A DNA stretch of 64,000 bases from Ostreococcus mediterraneus (GCA_012295225.1 WMKK01000016.1:188037-252036); one strand, 5' to 3'; positions 27,880-38,499 are shown, counted from the first letter of the stretch. Numbers and translations: made by a program. The notes: generated by a model not told the origin, from the sequence alone.

Positions 27880-28078
27880 GGTGGCTGTCCGTCGTCAACC
27901 GCGTGCGCGCGAGTGGCGGGCGAGAGGCGCAACTTTATCCACTTTTGGTGCCAGAGGCGACGCTCGAGGGGCACGTACGCGCTTTGATTTTAAATTGAAA
28001 GAGTTGCTACGCCGACGCCGCACGATGCGTCTTGGGTGATGACGTGCGTGACGACGGGCGTGTGCGCACACGACGGGT

Positions 28079-28975
28079 TTAGTTATCGTCGCGGCTCTTG
28101 CGCAAGGCGTCGAGTTCGCTCTCGATGGCGTCGCTCACGGGGCGCCCTTCGGGGAGCGCGCCCTTGGAGGACGCGCCCGGGAGGGATTTTTTCAACGCTT
28201 GTAATTCGTCATCGATCCCACCGCCGGCTTCCAAAGCCTTGAACTGTTTTTCTAAATCATCAGGGGCGGCGAAAACGCCCATGGCTTCGGCTTCGGCTTC
28301 CATGGACATGACTTTTTCCTCCATGCGCTCGAACGCGCTCAACGCGCTCGACGTCGACATTCCGCTCACCATATCATTCACCGCCTTATTCGTCTTCGCG
28401 CTCGCCGCGCGTGCCTTTAACGTATCTTTCTTACTCTTCGCCTCAGCCATCTTACTTTCTAATAATCTCGTATTCGCAATTAATTTCTCCACCGCATCCT
28501 TTTGCGCGTCCAAATTCGTCTTCATCGACTCGGCATTCTCCGCGTAAGACTTTCGTCTCGTCAACGCTTCTCTCGCCAAATCCTCATCTCCTTTCTCCAT
28601 CGCCAGCTGTGCGCGTTTATACCAATCATCACTCGCTTGCTGTGCCGCTTCGTATTTCTTTTCTAATTGCTTTTGCGACGCAATCACCTGCGCCGTCGCC
28701 TGTCGCATCTTGATCAAATCATTCTGCATATCCATCACCGTCGACTCGAGCAACTTCTCCGGGTCTTCCGCGGCGGTGATCAACGAGTTGGCGTACGACC
28801 CGATGACGCGAGTGAAGCGCGAGAACAGATTGGCGTGCGTCACGACCGCACTGCGACGCGCTCGCGGCGGCGGCGGCGTGCGCTGCGCGCGAATGTTGGA
28901 TCTTCCCTGGCGCGGCGTGAACGACGACGCGCGCAAGGATGTCGCACAGGCCACGCGGGCGTTCGCGAGAGACAT
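28079..28975 (-). CDS. VIPP1: VIPP1/IM30 thylakoid membrane-remodelling protein
   Basis: PspA/IM30-family ESCRT-III-like protein needed for thylakoid formation and membrane maintenance. It has 298 residues: a transit peptide ([19 protein letters not shown]..., Ser/Ala/Arg-rich to about 45), then the family start [42 protein letters not shown] (the PspA/VIPP1 signature), long coiled-coil helices 2-4 including [11 protein letters not shown], and the [15 protein letters not shown] block. The C-terminal part after the PspA core has [20 protein letters not shown], a short VIPP1-type C-terminal helix. ATG 28975 is preferred over the open frame to 29128. Confidence 0.93.
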   Translation of the reverse strand: MSLANARVACATSLRASSFTPRQGRSNIRAQRTPPPPRARRSAVVTHANLFSRFTRVIGSYANSLITAAEDPEKLLESTVMDMQNDLIKMRQATAQVIASQKQLEKKYEAAQQASDDWYKRAQLAMEKGDEDLAREALTRRKSYAENAESMKTNLDAQKDAVEKLIANTRLLESKMAEAKSKKDTLKARAASAKTNKAVNDMVSGMSTSSALSAFERMEEKVMSMEAEAEAMGVFAAPDDLEKQFKALEAGGGIDDELQALKKSLPGASSKGALPEGRPVSDAIESELDALRKSRDDN

Positions 28976-29137
28976 GGAGGGCGAGTGAAGGCGTGAAAAC
29001 GGCGTTCGTCTGCGCGTGCGCGGGCTGTGTGCGTGCGTGCGCGCGCGCGTGGAAGTGACGCGTCGGGGTGTGACGACGATGTGTGCCCACGTCACTGGAG
29101 ATAACGCGCGCGCGCGACGCCATAGCACCGCCGCGGC
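28976..29137. promoter_or_regulatory. Bidirectional promoter, VIPP1 / TCF25
   Basis: A 162-bp space between the divergent VIPP1 and TCF25 start codons, rich in alternating CG. No TATA box is visible. Confidence 0.45.
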
Positions 29138-30931
29138 ATGAGCGCGCGACAGCTCAGACGCGCGCAGGGCGACGCGTATGGGTTATGCGCGCGCGATGAC
29201 GCGCGCGCGTCGAGCGATGAGAGCGAGGACGAGGGCGAGGACGAGGGCGTGGTGGTGCTCAAGGTGGAAAATCCATTCGCGGCGTTATTAGGGAGCGACG
29301 AGGACGAGGACGCCGAGGACGCCGGGGAGGAGCGCGGCGAGGAGAACGAATCAATCGCGCGTGTTGATGCCGCGGCGACGACGTCGGGTGGGAAGAAGAC
29401 GAAGCGCGGGGGGAAAGGACGTCGTCGGCGGTCGGCGGCGGCTGACGCCGACGAGGATGATTTGGACGCGTTGGTGCGCGAAGTCACGGGCGTGGATGTG
29501 TCTGGAGTGAAGGGCGCGAGTGGGGTAGGTGATATTGAGGCGCGCGAGGGTGGAGGCGGCGAACCCACGTCGTCGTCGTCGGTGGCGTCAGTGGCTCCGA
29601 ACGCGGCGTTGCGGCTGCTCGTCGTGGATTTGCGCAAGATGAAAGCCGAAGATGAGTTGAAGCGCTTATTCGGCTCGCGAGTCGTCGCTAACGTGGAGGC
29701 GGAAGAAAATGGGCGTTATAGCGGTCGCGCGAGCGCGTTGAAGCAAAAGTTGCGTTCGAAGACGACGTTTGCTACGTTTCGCGACGCGTGGTCGACGTAT
29801 AGAAGCGAAGGCATACACATGGAGCTGTGTAAAGATGTGTCCGACCCGTCGACGGGCATGAGCGAATATGCTTTTGTGTGGAAGCCAGAGTATGAAGAGG
29901 CACAGTTTCATTTCGAAGTCGCCGTGGCTTCGCACGATCCCAATAGACTGTTTCATTTAGTCCGCGATTATCCGTGGCATTTGGAGACGATTTTACGCAT
30001 TTCTGAGTTGTACCACTATAGCGGACAGGCGCAAGAATCCAGTGAAATGTTAGAACGATGCTTGTACGCGTGTGAACGCGCGTGGCACCCGACGTTTGCA
30101 TCGGCAGCATCAAATGGTTTAGCGCGTTTAGACTCTAGCCTGCCCGCCAACAAGCCGCTGTTTGAAGCGCTGTTCCGTCACGTCATCAATTTAACGCGCC
30201 GTGGATGTCAGAAGACAGCACTCGATACGGCCAAGTTTCTTCTCGGCCTCGATCATACCGACCCAAAAGGCGTGTTGTGCTGCATAGACTATTTCGCTCT
30301 TCGCTGTGGTGAAGAGCACTGGTTGATTGATTTCGCGCAGACGTTCGGAGACTCGCGCTACGTCGGCGACGGCGAATGGCAGTCTCACGGAAGTCTTTTG
30401 AGCTTCCCAGGCTTCGCGTACAGCTACGCCATGGCGCTGTATGTCACAGCTGATGACATTGCTGATGCTGACGCCGCATTACTCCAGGCTATGCTCACGC
30501 ACCCTTACGCTTGGAGCGCGGTGTTGTCAAAAATTGAAGCCAACGACGCCGAGACCAAGGAGATTCTCGCGCACGAGCACTTCGACTTTTCCAACTGCGC
30601 GCTAGCGTGTCGAAGCCTGGAGCACTTATCTGACGTCTTTGCCACGCGACACCACGCGCTTTGGAAGCCCGAAGCGACGATGAAATGGGCCAAGAAAGTC
30701 GCCAAAATGGCCATCAATCTCATCGACTCCACGAAACCGAGCCCACTGTTGGATGGTTTAACCGCCGCGGATTTCACCGCCATTACTCTCGAATCTTGGT
30801 TGGATGGTGCCGAAAACGCCTACGCGCACATCATCATCGATGACTTCCAAGACGTCGTCAAACGTCAGCTTCCCGAAGATGACCCATTAGCACAACGGCA
30901 GCCCGTCGCCGGCGGCGACGACGACGACTAG
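29138..30931 (+). CDS. TCF25: TCF25 / Rqc1 family protein (ribosome quality control)
   Basis: A 597-residue member of the TCF25/NULP1 family; the yeast member Rqc1 belongs to the ribosome quality-control complex that handles stalled nascent chains. The N-terminus ([10 protein letters not shown]...) and a long acidic, Lys/Arg-containing disordered region with the [16 protein letters not shown] block (family NPFALL) are typical. The conserved C-terminal domain runs from [20 protein letters not shown] through [49 protein letters not shown] and [23 protein letters not shown] to [10 protein letters not shown]. The helical YHxxGQ...A.DLLER.LY module is a family hallmark. Confidence 0.92.
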   Translation: MSARQLRRAQGDAYGLCARDDARASSDESEDEGEDEGVVVLKVENPFAALLGSDEDEDAEDAGEERGEENESIARVDAAATTSGGKKTKRGGKGRRRRSAAADADEDDLDALVREVTGVDVSGVKGASGVGDIEAREGGGGEPTSSSSVASVAPNAALRLLVVDLRKMKAEDELKRLFGSRVVANVEAEENGRYSGRASALKQKLRSKTTFATFRDAWSTYRSEGIHMELCKDVSDPSTGMSEYAFVWKPEYEEAQFHFEVAVASHDPNRLFHLVRDYPWHLETILRISELYHYSGQAQESSEMLERCLYACERAWHPTFASAASNGLARLDSSLPANKPLFEALFRHVINLTRRGCQKTALDTAKFLLGLDHTDPKGVLCCIDYFALRCGEEHWLIDFAQTFGDSRYVGDGEWQSHGSLLSFPGFAYSYAMALYVTADDIADADAALLQAMLTHPYAWSAVLSKIEANDAETKEILAHEHFDFSNCALACRSLEHLSDVFATRHHALWKPEATMKWAKKVAKMAINLIDSTKPSPLLDGLTAADFTAITLESWLDGAENAYAHIIIDDFQDVVKRQLPEDDPLAQRQPVAGGDDDD

Positions 30932-30986
30932 CGTCTCTGTCGAACATCGAGCCTTCATAGAATACGCGTCGCGTTGTAATACATGT

Positions 30987-31013
30987 AAAAACCTCTCGCG
31001 AGCTGAGGTTTTT
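30987..31013. terminator. Perfect 9-bp hairpin with T-run after TCF25
   Basis: AAAAACCTC (30987-30995) pairs exactly with GAGGTTTTT (31005-31013) across the loop TCGCGAGCT. It lies 56 bp after the TCF25 stop and 57 bp before the next ATG, and T continues to 31015. The form recalls an intrinsic-terminator or 3'-end stem-loop; whether it acts in 3' processing is inference. Confidence 0.5.
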
Positions 31014-31069
31014 TTGACGAACACACCTCACAATCGCCCACGCGTCGCGTCGTCGATCGTCGACGCGCG

Positions 31070-34000
31070 ATGAGCACGGTACACGCACACGCCGTGACAT
31101 TCGCCTCGCGCTTCACGGCGCGCCGTGTCGTCGCTGGGGCCCGTGGCGACGTCAATCGAGCGCGATTGGTGCGCGGTAACCATCTCGGTCGAGGCGGTCG
31201 CCGCGTGCTCGTGACGCCACGCGCTGAAGGCGATGACGATCGAGACGAGCGCGCGACGGACGAGGCGAGTGAAGATTTGACGAGCGGCGAAGACGGGTTT
31301 TTGGAGGAGTCAACGACGAGTGATGTCGCGGAGGTGTCGGCAGAGGCGACAGCCGCGAGCGGCGTGGAGAAGAGGCTCAAGCCGCGGACGCGTAAAGGGC
31401 GTCGCGGGAAACGCACCGATAAACGGCGCGCACCGTTCGTCAAGGCGGAACCAATCGAGGTGAACGATACGTTTGTGAGTAAGCAATCGAGGTTGGACAA
31501 GTTTTTGCGCGGTGAGCCGAGGTTTAAGCGAGGCGAGGCGACGGCGCAAGACGCGCGGCCAGACGGTTTGCGCGGAAGCCATCGTCCGTTGTTGACGCCT
31601 GGGACAAAGTCGTGGTACGATGCCTGGAGAAAGGAAAATCAGTTCGCAAGCAAAGAGTTGCGCAAGCGAGAGTTGGCTAAGACGGGCCGTAAACCGATAT
31701 TGGACTACAAAAAAGCTGGGGTGGCTGCGGGTAAACCCTTGAGCGTGGAGGAGTTGCAGTTCACGCCGCTTGGGCGTGCGAAATTGCAATCGCAACGTCA
31801 ACACATTGCGTACAACACATTTATTATGGATATCATGACACAAGATATCAAGGAGCTTTATGTGAGCGTGGATGCTGTAGCGCGTTACGCTGCGGTGTAC
31901 CAGGATGGCCGAGTGGCGTATTGCCAAGTGGCGCCGTATAATACAGAGGTGTATGATTTGACACAAGTCGTGGGATTGGAAATTAAGCCAACGATGCCAG
32001 AGCCTGCAAGTCATACGCTTGCGGCGGTTGGTGATCGTGCGTCGGCGGTGAAGACTTTCATTGCCGGTTACGGTTTGCCCTCGCTTGGCGTCTTCACAGT
32101 GTGGGCTATTGTTTTCTACATGCAGCGATTCCGAGGTGATTGGGAAGATCGCCAAAAGATTCTGGAGCTTGAACGTGCGGAAGAAGCGCAACGGCAGGCC
32201 GAGAAGGGCGATCCGCGCATTGCCGTGCTCGAGGAAGTGTATGAGAAGCTTGATGTAAATGACCCACAGCGAGACACTATCAAGCGAGAGATTCGCAACC
32301 GTAAGGCTGCCATCGCTCGACGTAACATGGATAAGAAGGACGCGTCGGCCAAAGCAGCAGAAGGAGATCAAATGGGCGCGGCAAACGCTTTCATGAAGGT
32401 TGGCGTTAAAGTGGTTAAGAAGAAGAAGAAGTCGGCTGTTGACGACGAGGAGGGCGAAGAGGGTGAGGAAGTTGAGGAAGAAGAGTCGGAAAAGAAGACG
32501 ACGAAGAAGGGCGCCAAGAAAGGGCGCGTAAACACCAAGATGAAGCTTCGCGATGAGAGCGAGACCGTGACTTTTGATGACGTTGCGGGCATCGGGACGG
32601 CGAAGGTTGAACTTCAAGAGGTTGTCGATTTTTTCCTCAAACCTGAAAAGTTCAAGGCGAGTGGGAGTAAAGTGCCCAAGGGCGTCTTACTTACCGGTCC
32701 TCCAGGCTGTGGTAAAACACTTCTTGCCAGAGCCGTTGCTGGTGAGGCCGGGGCGACTTTCTTTTCCCTTGCTGCGTCTGAATTTGTAGAAATGTTTGTT
32801 GGCGTTGGTGCGGCGCGCGTGCGAGATTTGTTTACTCAAGCCAAAAAGCAAGCACCATCCATCATTTTCATCGATGAGCTCGACGCCGTCGGTCGACCTA
32901 GAGGTGGCGGCGGCTCGGGCAATGACGAGCGTGATCAAACATTGAATCAGTTACTCGTTGAGCTTGATGGTTTTGGTAGTGACACGCAAATTGTCTGCAT
33001 TGCGGCGACGAATAGAGTCGACGTGCTCGACAAGGCGCTCGTTCGCGCTGGTCGCTTCGACCGTAAGATTGTTATCCCCAAGCCTGATTACAATGGGCGC
33101 AAGGAAATCTTACAAGTTCATGCCAAGAATAAGCCCGTAGCTCCAGATATTGACTGGAACTTGGTGTCGGGTGAGACTGAAGGCTTTAGCGGCGCTGCGC
33201 TAGCGTCGGTGGTGAACATCGCCGCTTTACAGGCTGCCAAGAAATCCAGGTCGCAAATCACCATGGAAGATTTCCAAACGGCTCTCGAAGTCGAGACTTT
33301 GGGTAAAGTGTTGCCGCAAGGTCTCGGTGAGGAGAACGAGCGTCGTTTGGCGCTCATTCATGCGGCGTCAGCTGTGGCGCTGCGTTTGTTGTGCAAGGAC
33401 ATGATTGACTTGTCTTATGTCACCATCGTCGCGCGTGAAACAAACGCAGAGGGTCAAGTAGCGATCGCAGAAAACCCCATAGCGCTCCGCCCGGGTGCGT
33501 TTACCAAGGGTTTCCTTCGTAGACACTTGCGCTCGTGTCTGATCCCTTCAGTGGCCGAACAACTTGTTTATGGTTTTGACAACTGCACAAAAGTCGCCGC
33601 GCCGTACAACGCTCGCGCGAGAGAAATTGCTACATTCTTCGTAAACAATGCCGGTTTTAGCGACGAAGAAGGCAGTGAATTTGCGTACATGCCCACAGGA
33701 CATATCATTGAGAAGAATGACTTCCTCGGTGGTAACCGAGAAGAGTACATGCTCCCGGGTACGACGTTTGATCGATACGCCGCGGCAGATAGAGAGACTA
33801 GACGTTTGATGGAGGCTCAATACGCTGCCGCTCAAAGGTTTGTTGAAAAGCAGCGTCCGGCGATTGAGGCGTTACAGGCGGTAATTATGGAAAAGAAGAC
33901 TGTGCAGGCTGAAGAACTCTTGGCGATTATCGATAAGAATGCAGTTATGCCGTATGATGATGAGCTTTTGCCGAGCGCTTATGCAACTGAACGCAAGGCT

Positions 34001-34610
34001 TTCGCGGATTGGAATGGTACGGTGCCTGCAGAATATGTCACCGACGGCGCAGCTTCTCGTCGAGAAGCCATAGCTGCGGAACAGGAGCGCATTCGAGTTG
34101 AAGAGGAAGCCATCCGGGCTAAAGCGGAGGCTGAAGCTGCGGCAGCCGAAGCCGCTCGCGTGAAGGCTGAGGAGGACGCCGCGCGTGCAATGGCTGAAGC
34201 CGAAGCTGCGGCCGCAGCTGCGGAAGCGGCGCGCGTACGCGCCGAGGCCGAAGCCGCCGAAGCCGTTGCCGCTGCTGCTGCCGAAGCGGAACGCGTGAAA
34301 GCTGAAGCCGAAGCTGCCGCTGCGGCTGAAGCTGCTGCTGCTGAAGCCGCGCGAGTGAAGGCTGAGGAAGAAGCTGCCGCTGCTGCTGCTGCTGAAGCCG
34401 CGCGAGTGAAGGCTGAGGAAGAAGCNNNNNNNNNNNNNNNNNNNNNNNNNNNNNNNNNNNNNNNNNNNNNNNNNNNNNNNNNNNNNNNNNNNNNNNNNNN
34501 NNNNNGCTGCTGCTGCTGCTGCTGAAGCTGCGCGAGTGAAGGCTGAGGAAGAAGCTGCTGCCGCTGCTGCTGCTGAAGCTGACTCAAAGGAGGACGATGA
34601 GGAGAAATAA
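31070..34610 (+). CDS. FtsHi-type plastid AAA protein (no zinc-protease motif) with Ala/Glu repeat tail; contains assembly gap
   Basis: FtsH-family AAA ATPase lacking the protease site. N-terminal transit-like and basic region (about 1-170), a hydrophobic segment ([16 protein letters not shown], about 341-356), an acidic/basic linker, and a complete AAA module: [11 protein letters not shown], Walker A GPPGCGKT (about 543), Walker [13 protein letters not shown], second region of homology [20 protein letters not shown]. Where active FtsH has HEAGH the sequence reads HAASA (about 762), so it cannot hydrolyse peptides and is FtsHi-like. Plant FtsHi proteins form a plastid inner-envelope motor; the same role is inferred. 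The C-terminus is a run of [11 protein letters not shown] repeats. An 80-N gap (34426-34505) falls in them; its length is out of frame with the tail, which reads in frame from 34506 to TAA 34608-34610. True length is unknown. Confidence 0.85.
34120..34590 (+). repeat. Coding tandem repeat (Ala/Glu/Arg-rich, [11 protein letters not shown] units) interrupted by 80 N
   Basis: Near-identical units coding for poly-Ala followed by [10 protein letters not shown] recur on both sides of the unresolved 34426-34505 gap. DNA identity between units is high just before and after the N run, which suggests recent expansion and explains the assembly failure. The protein form is a long charged single alpha-helix or coiled coil. 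Confidence 0.9.
34426..34505. other. Assembly gap (80 N)
   Basis: Run of undetermined bases inside the FtsHi-like coding repeat. Reading-frame continuity requires a true length of one more than a multiple of three, so 80 is a placeholder or estimate. Confidence 0.99.
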
Positions 34611-34648
34611 AAACACTAGCTTGCAATATTATTGATAAACATAAACGT

Positions 34649-36067
34649 TCAGAACGCTGAAGTATCCAAACCAAGGGCGTCGCAAACACTTCGCATGTCG
34701 TCGGGCATCGGCGCCTGAAACGTGAGCGTCTTGCCGGTTACAGGATGCTTGAGCTCAAGTCTATGTGCATGTAATGCTTGTCTCCGTATGCTCAAGGCAC
34801 CTCCCCACTGACCCCACGGCTCCTTCGCATCTCGGCTGTCAGGAGGCGTGAGTTGATGCATTTGTGTTGGATTTTCAGACGCGCACGCGGCGAGCTGCTC
34901 AGCACTCCACACGTGCTTGGCCTTTTCCTCATCGCTTTGTGCACTCCAACGAAGATGAGGGCCGTACAAAGCATCCGAAACGATAGGCAATCCTGCATGC
35001 GCGAGATGTACGCGTATTTGATGCGTACGTCCCGTCAGAGGAAGAACTCGAACCAAAGCGGCGATGGATTTCGGCGATTTCGTTGTCGGCTCAGCTACTG
35101 GCGTCACTCCCTTTGGTGTCGTCATTGCCGCGACACTTTCATCTGTAATATCAAACAACGTTGTGTCCGCACTCGTGGCAATCTCACATATGGTCCTGGC
35201 TTCTTTGCCTTCACCGCTAAAATCTACCGTACGCGCCTCACGTACGATACCATGATCACCAATCGGCGCTTCAACGACAAAGGCGTCGCCGCATCCGGGA
35301 GGGGATACCCCAACGGCGATGGCCAAATATGTCTTTTTTGCCGTCTTATTCTGGAATTGCGCCGCGACGTCGCTCACCAAACTATGTTTTTTAACGAACA
35401 CTGCCACTCCACTCGTATCCATGTCTAATCGATGGACAATGTAAGGCGTCGCACCACCCAAATGATGCAGCGCTCGGCTCAACAACGAATTTGATTCAAA
35501 TCTATGGTTTGGGTGGAACCTCAGATTCGGTGGCTTATTTACCACCAAAAACTCGTCATCCTCAAAAACAACGTCTAAAGGTATGTCCTCTTGCGCGAGC
35601 TCGATCGCGAGGCTCGCTCGACGAAGTGTCATCTTAACTCGGTCTTCGGGTACGCCGAGCGCCTCTGCCGCCTGCGCAGTCGTTACCCTTTCCGTCTTCA
35701 ATCCATCTCTATGACGATAACACATCGTCTTGACCTTGCTAACAAACTCATCGTTTATTTCACCAGCAATTCTTCTCGCTTCTAATGCGCTACCATTGAC
35801 GTCATCTACATTCCACGTCGACTTTGGAATGTCACGTAAGACGTCGCTCGCGCACTTTTGCAAATGCATCCTAAACGCATTCGACTTGATGTCCTGTCCG
35901 CACGCCGGACAATCTATAGGTATTGACGCAAAACGAGCACGACGTTTCTTCTCAGCCTTGCTCAAGATTGGCGTCGTCGACGCCGATGTCGACGGCGCTT
36001 CGTCTTCTTCGCTCGAGCTCCAAAAGCCAGTAGGTTCAATGCCGTCATCTTTACACCGCAGTTCCAT
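34649..36067 (-). CDS. RluA-family pseudouridine synthase with N-terminal C2HC zinc finger
   Basis: A 472-residue RNA pseudouridine synthase. The catalytic domain (about 165-472) has the RluA signature PYIVHRLDMDTSGV with the nucleophile Asp, preceded by LDVVFEDDEFLVVNKPPNLRFHP and followed by AKKTYLAIAVG, LPLTGRTHQIRVHLAHAGLPI and ALHAHRLELKHPVTGK. An N-terminal acidic stretch leads to a short zinc finger CPACG...FRMHLQKC (C-x2-C-x11-H-x3-C spacing), unusual for this family, and then a helix-turn-helix-like RVTTAQAAEALGVPEDRVKM. ATG 36067 is used; in-frame ATG 36163 would add a basic, possibly organelle-targeting lead. Target RNA is unknown. Confidence 0.85.
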   Translation of the reverse strand: MELRCKDDGIEPTGFWSSSEEDEAPSTSASTTPILSKAEKKRRARFASIPIDCPACGQDIKSNAFRMHLQKCASDVLRDIPKSTWNVDDVNGSALEARRIAGEINDEFVSKVKTMCYRHRDGLKTERVTTAQAAEALGVPEDRVKMTLRRASLAIELAQEDIPLDVVFEDDEFLVVNKPPNLRFHPNHRFESNSLLSRALHHLGGATPYIVHRLDMDTSGVAVFVKKHSLVSDVAAQFQNKTAKKTYLAIAVGVSPPGCGDAFVVEAPIGDHGIVREARTVDFSGEGKEARTICEIATSADTTLFDITDESVAAMTTPKGVTPVAEPTTKSPKSIAALVRVLPLTGRTHQIRVHLAHAGLPIVSDALYGPHLRWSAQSDEEKAKHVWSAEQLAACASENPTQMHQLTPPDSRDAKEPWGQWGGALSIRRQALHAHRLELKHPVTGKTLTFQAPMPDDMRSVCDALGLDTSAF

Positions 36068-36386
36068 CGCTCGCGACGACGTAATCGATCGCGCACGCGT
36101 GAAGACGCGTATGTATACTCGCGTATGGACGTTTGCGATCGTCCCGTGCGCTCGTGAGAGCATCAATCGCGGTGACGGGCGGACAATGACGCGCAAAAGC
36201 GCAAAAGTGACACGCAGAGCGCCGCAGATTAAGGCGCGTAGCGACGACGATATCGACGTTTTCGGCTGAGAACGTCAATGATGCGCGCGTAAAAGACTAG
36301 ACACTGTACTAGAGCGCAATTCACTCACGGAGACGCGATCCGAGGCGTCGACGGTGAGGGGGCAAGTGGAAAACGTACTACGAAAG
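36068..36386. promoter_or_regulatory. Divergent promoter region, pseudouridine synthase / double carrier
   Basis: About 320 bp between divergent starts. Frames here are short or lack conserved sequence. No repeat or RNA gene recognised. Confidence 0.4.
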
Positions 36387-38450
36387 ATGCAACGCACTCG
36401 AGGAGACGATGCTGCGCCGTCGACGTCGGCGCCACCACCTAAAGGCACGAATGAGACGTTGAATCTCGTGACGCTCGAGCGTCTCGTCGCGGGTGCGGCG
36501 GCTGGTGGGATCTCGCGCGTCGCCACGGCACCGCTTGATCGCGTCAAGTTGTTGTTTCAGGTCAATCCAGCGAGCGGAGAGTTTAGCCTGCGCTCGGGGG
36601 CGACGATGGCACGCGGAATCATAGAGCGCGAAGGTATATGGGCGCTTTGGCGAGGGTGCAACGCCGCCGTCATACGAATTTTGCCATACAGCGCGACGAC
36701 ATTCGGGACATATAGCACGTACAACGCGGCACTGGCAAGAGTGTTCAACATTGCTCCAGATAACGCTGCAGCGACAAAACACAGAGGAGACAACGAAAAG
36801 TCGCCACCAGTAGGAGACTGGCGTACGCGATTTGCGGCTGGGGCGATGGCTGGGGCGACGGCGACGGTGCTGACGTATCCACTGGATTTATTGCACGCAC
36901 GGTTAGCGGCTCACTCGTCGACGCACCCGGCACCAAATATTTCTGGAATGTTCGGCAGCGCCGGGTACTTGTATGATGTCGTCACAAAATCAAAAGGAGG
37001 CGCGCGATCGTTATATAATGGTCTGAATCCGACGCTGATTGGGATTGTGCCGTATGGCGGAATAAGTTTTGCGACGTTTGAGACACTCAAATCGATGTAC
37101 TTGAACCAAGCGGCTCGAGGAGTTAAAGTCGTGCGTGAGGATGAGTTGGAAATGCCAGTGCATTTGAAGCTCCTTGCGGGTGGATTTGCGGGTGTATTAG
37201 CGCAGACAATGACCTATCCGCTTCATATCGTTCGTCGGCGTATGCAAGTGCACATCAGCGCTGGCGGTACCGAGCCGCTTTACTCTGGCATGTGGGCGGG
37301 CTTACGCACAATTTATACAACCGAGGGCGTGAAAAACGGATTGTTCAAAGGCGTCACATTGACATGGGCCAAAGGCCCAGTAGCTGCGGCGATTGGGTTT
37401 ACCTCGAACGATTTGCTCTTCCAAAAAGTTGCCCCGTGGTTTCGAAAATCCATGCTCGAGTCGCAACAACACGAGGCTCCCGTTCCAGTCATTTGGCACG
37501 AGCGTAAATCAATCACAGCGCTTGAAACGTTGTTTAGCGGTGCGATTGCAGGGTCAGTAGCGAAAACAGTTATCGCTCCAGCGGATCGAGTGAAGATTAT
37601 GTACCAAGTCGATGCGACGAAGGAGTTTACACTCAACGGCGCGTTTCGCACCGCAAAGCACATCATTGAAACTGAAGGCTTCAGGGCGCTCTGGCTCGGC
37701 AATGGCGTGCAAATGATTCGTGTCATGCCTTACGCTGGCGTGAGCTTCCTAGCATTCCCAAAGTACGATGCGTCTTTGCAGAAGTTTATATCCAGTTATG
37801 CGCCAACACTCGGTATTGAGTTGCTCGCGCACGAAGATGAACTTCGCATCTTTTCACGTTTTGTCGCTGGCGCCGCGGCGGGCGCAACGGCGACGACGAT
37901 GACGTATCCGCTCGATATGTTACGCGCCAGATTCGCCGCCATGGGTCTCGCTGCGAAAGGTCCATGGGCGGATCTTTCGAGCCTAGTGCGCAAACAGGGC
38001 ATCACAAGTTTGTACAATGGTTTATCGCCGACGCTCCTCGGCATTGTTCCATATGCCGGCATTTCGTTTACGACGTTTGAAACGTTAAAGGCCATGCACA
38101 TCAAGGCACAAATGGCCAAAGCTGAGGCTAGCGGCGAAACTCTTTTGTGCGATACCGCTTTACCCGTCACAACGCGGTTATTTTATGGCGGTACAGCGGG
38201 CCTCATGGCGCAAAGTATCACGTATCCTCTCGACGTTGTGCGTCGACGCGTGCAAGTGCTCGGGGCGACGGGATTGAGTACGCGGCAAGCCGTGGTGGAA
38301 ATTGCCCGGAAAGAAGGCATCCGAGGATTGTACAAAGGGTTGTCGATGAATTGGGTGAAAGGTCCACTCAGTGTGGCGGTGTCTTTTGCGTTGAATGACG
38401 CCATAAAATCTCGAATTCAGCGTTGGCATGCTGAACACGACGACGATTGA
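36387..38450 (+). CDS. Double-length mitochondrial carrier (six carrier repeats in one chain)
   Basis: Mitochondrial carriers normally have about 300 residues and three repeats; this one has 687 residues and six. The P-x-[DE]-x-x-[KR] signatures are APLDRVK, YPLDLLHAR, YPLHIVRRR, APADRVK, YPLDMLRAR and YPLDVVRRR, two complete carriers in tandem. The halves are clearly duplicates: SLYNGLNPTLIGIVPYGGIS in the first, SLYNGLSPTLLGIVPYAGIS in the second. Asp is lost in repeat 3 (YPLHIV) and replaced by Ala-Asp spacing in repeat 4 (APADRV). Motifs resemble the CoA/nucleotide-type carriers (SLC25A42/Leu5 group), so a CoA or adenine-nucleotide substrate is plausible but not shown. The frame is continuous with no linker stop. 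ATG 36387 follows a non-ATG open stretch. Confidence 0.93.
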   Translation: MQRTRGDDAAPSTSAPPPKGTNETLNLVTLERLVAGAAAGGISRVATAPLDRVKLLFQVNPASGEFSLRSGATMARGIIEREGIWALWRGCNAAVIRILPYSATTFGTYSTYNAALARVFNIAPDNAAATKHRGDNEKSPPVGDWRTRFAAGAMAGATATVLTYPLDLLHARLAAHSSTHPAPNISGMFGSAGYLYDVVTKSKGGARSLYNGLNPTLIGIVPYGGISFATFETLKSMYLNQAARGVKVVREDELEMPVHLKLLAGGFAGVLAQTMTYPLHIVRRRMQVHISAGGTEPLYSGMWAGLRTIYTTEGVKNGLFKGVTLTWAKGPVAAAIGFTSNDLLFQKVAPWFRKSMLESQQHEAPVPVIWHERKSITALETLFSGAIAGSVAKTVIAPADRVKIMYQVDATKEFTLNGAFRTAKHIIETEGFRALWLGNGVQMIRVMPYAGVSFLAFPKYDASLQKFISSYAPTLGIELLAHEDELRIFSRFVAGAAAGATATTMTYPLDMLRARFAAMGLAAKGPWADLSSLVRKQGITSLYNGLSPTLLGIVPYAGISFTTFETLKAMHIKAQMAKAEASGETLLCDTALPVTTRLFYGGTAGLMAQSITYPLDVVRRRVQVLGATGLSTRQAVVEIARKEGIRGLYKGLSMNWVKGPLSVAVSFALNDAIKSRIQRWHAEHDDD

Positions 38451-38499
38451 AATAGCTCTAGAAATAAATATTCTTTGCAGCGTGCTAAAACTAACTATG

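Noticed and set aside
34426-34525. Early stop of the FtsHi-like protein after the N run
   Set aside because: It arises only because the gap length is out of frame; the tail after the gap is open in the correct frame to TAA at 34608-34610.
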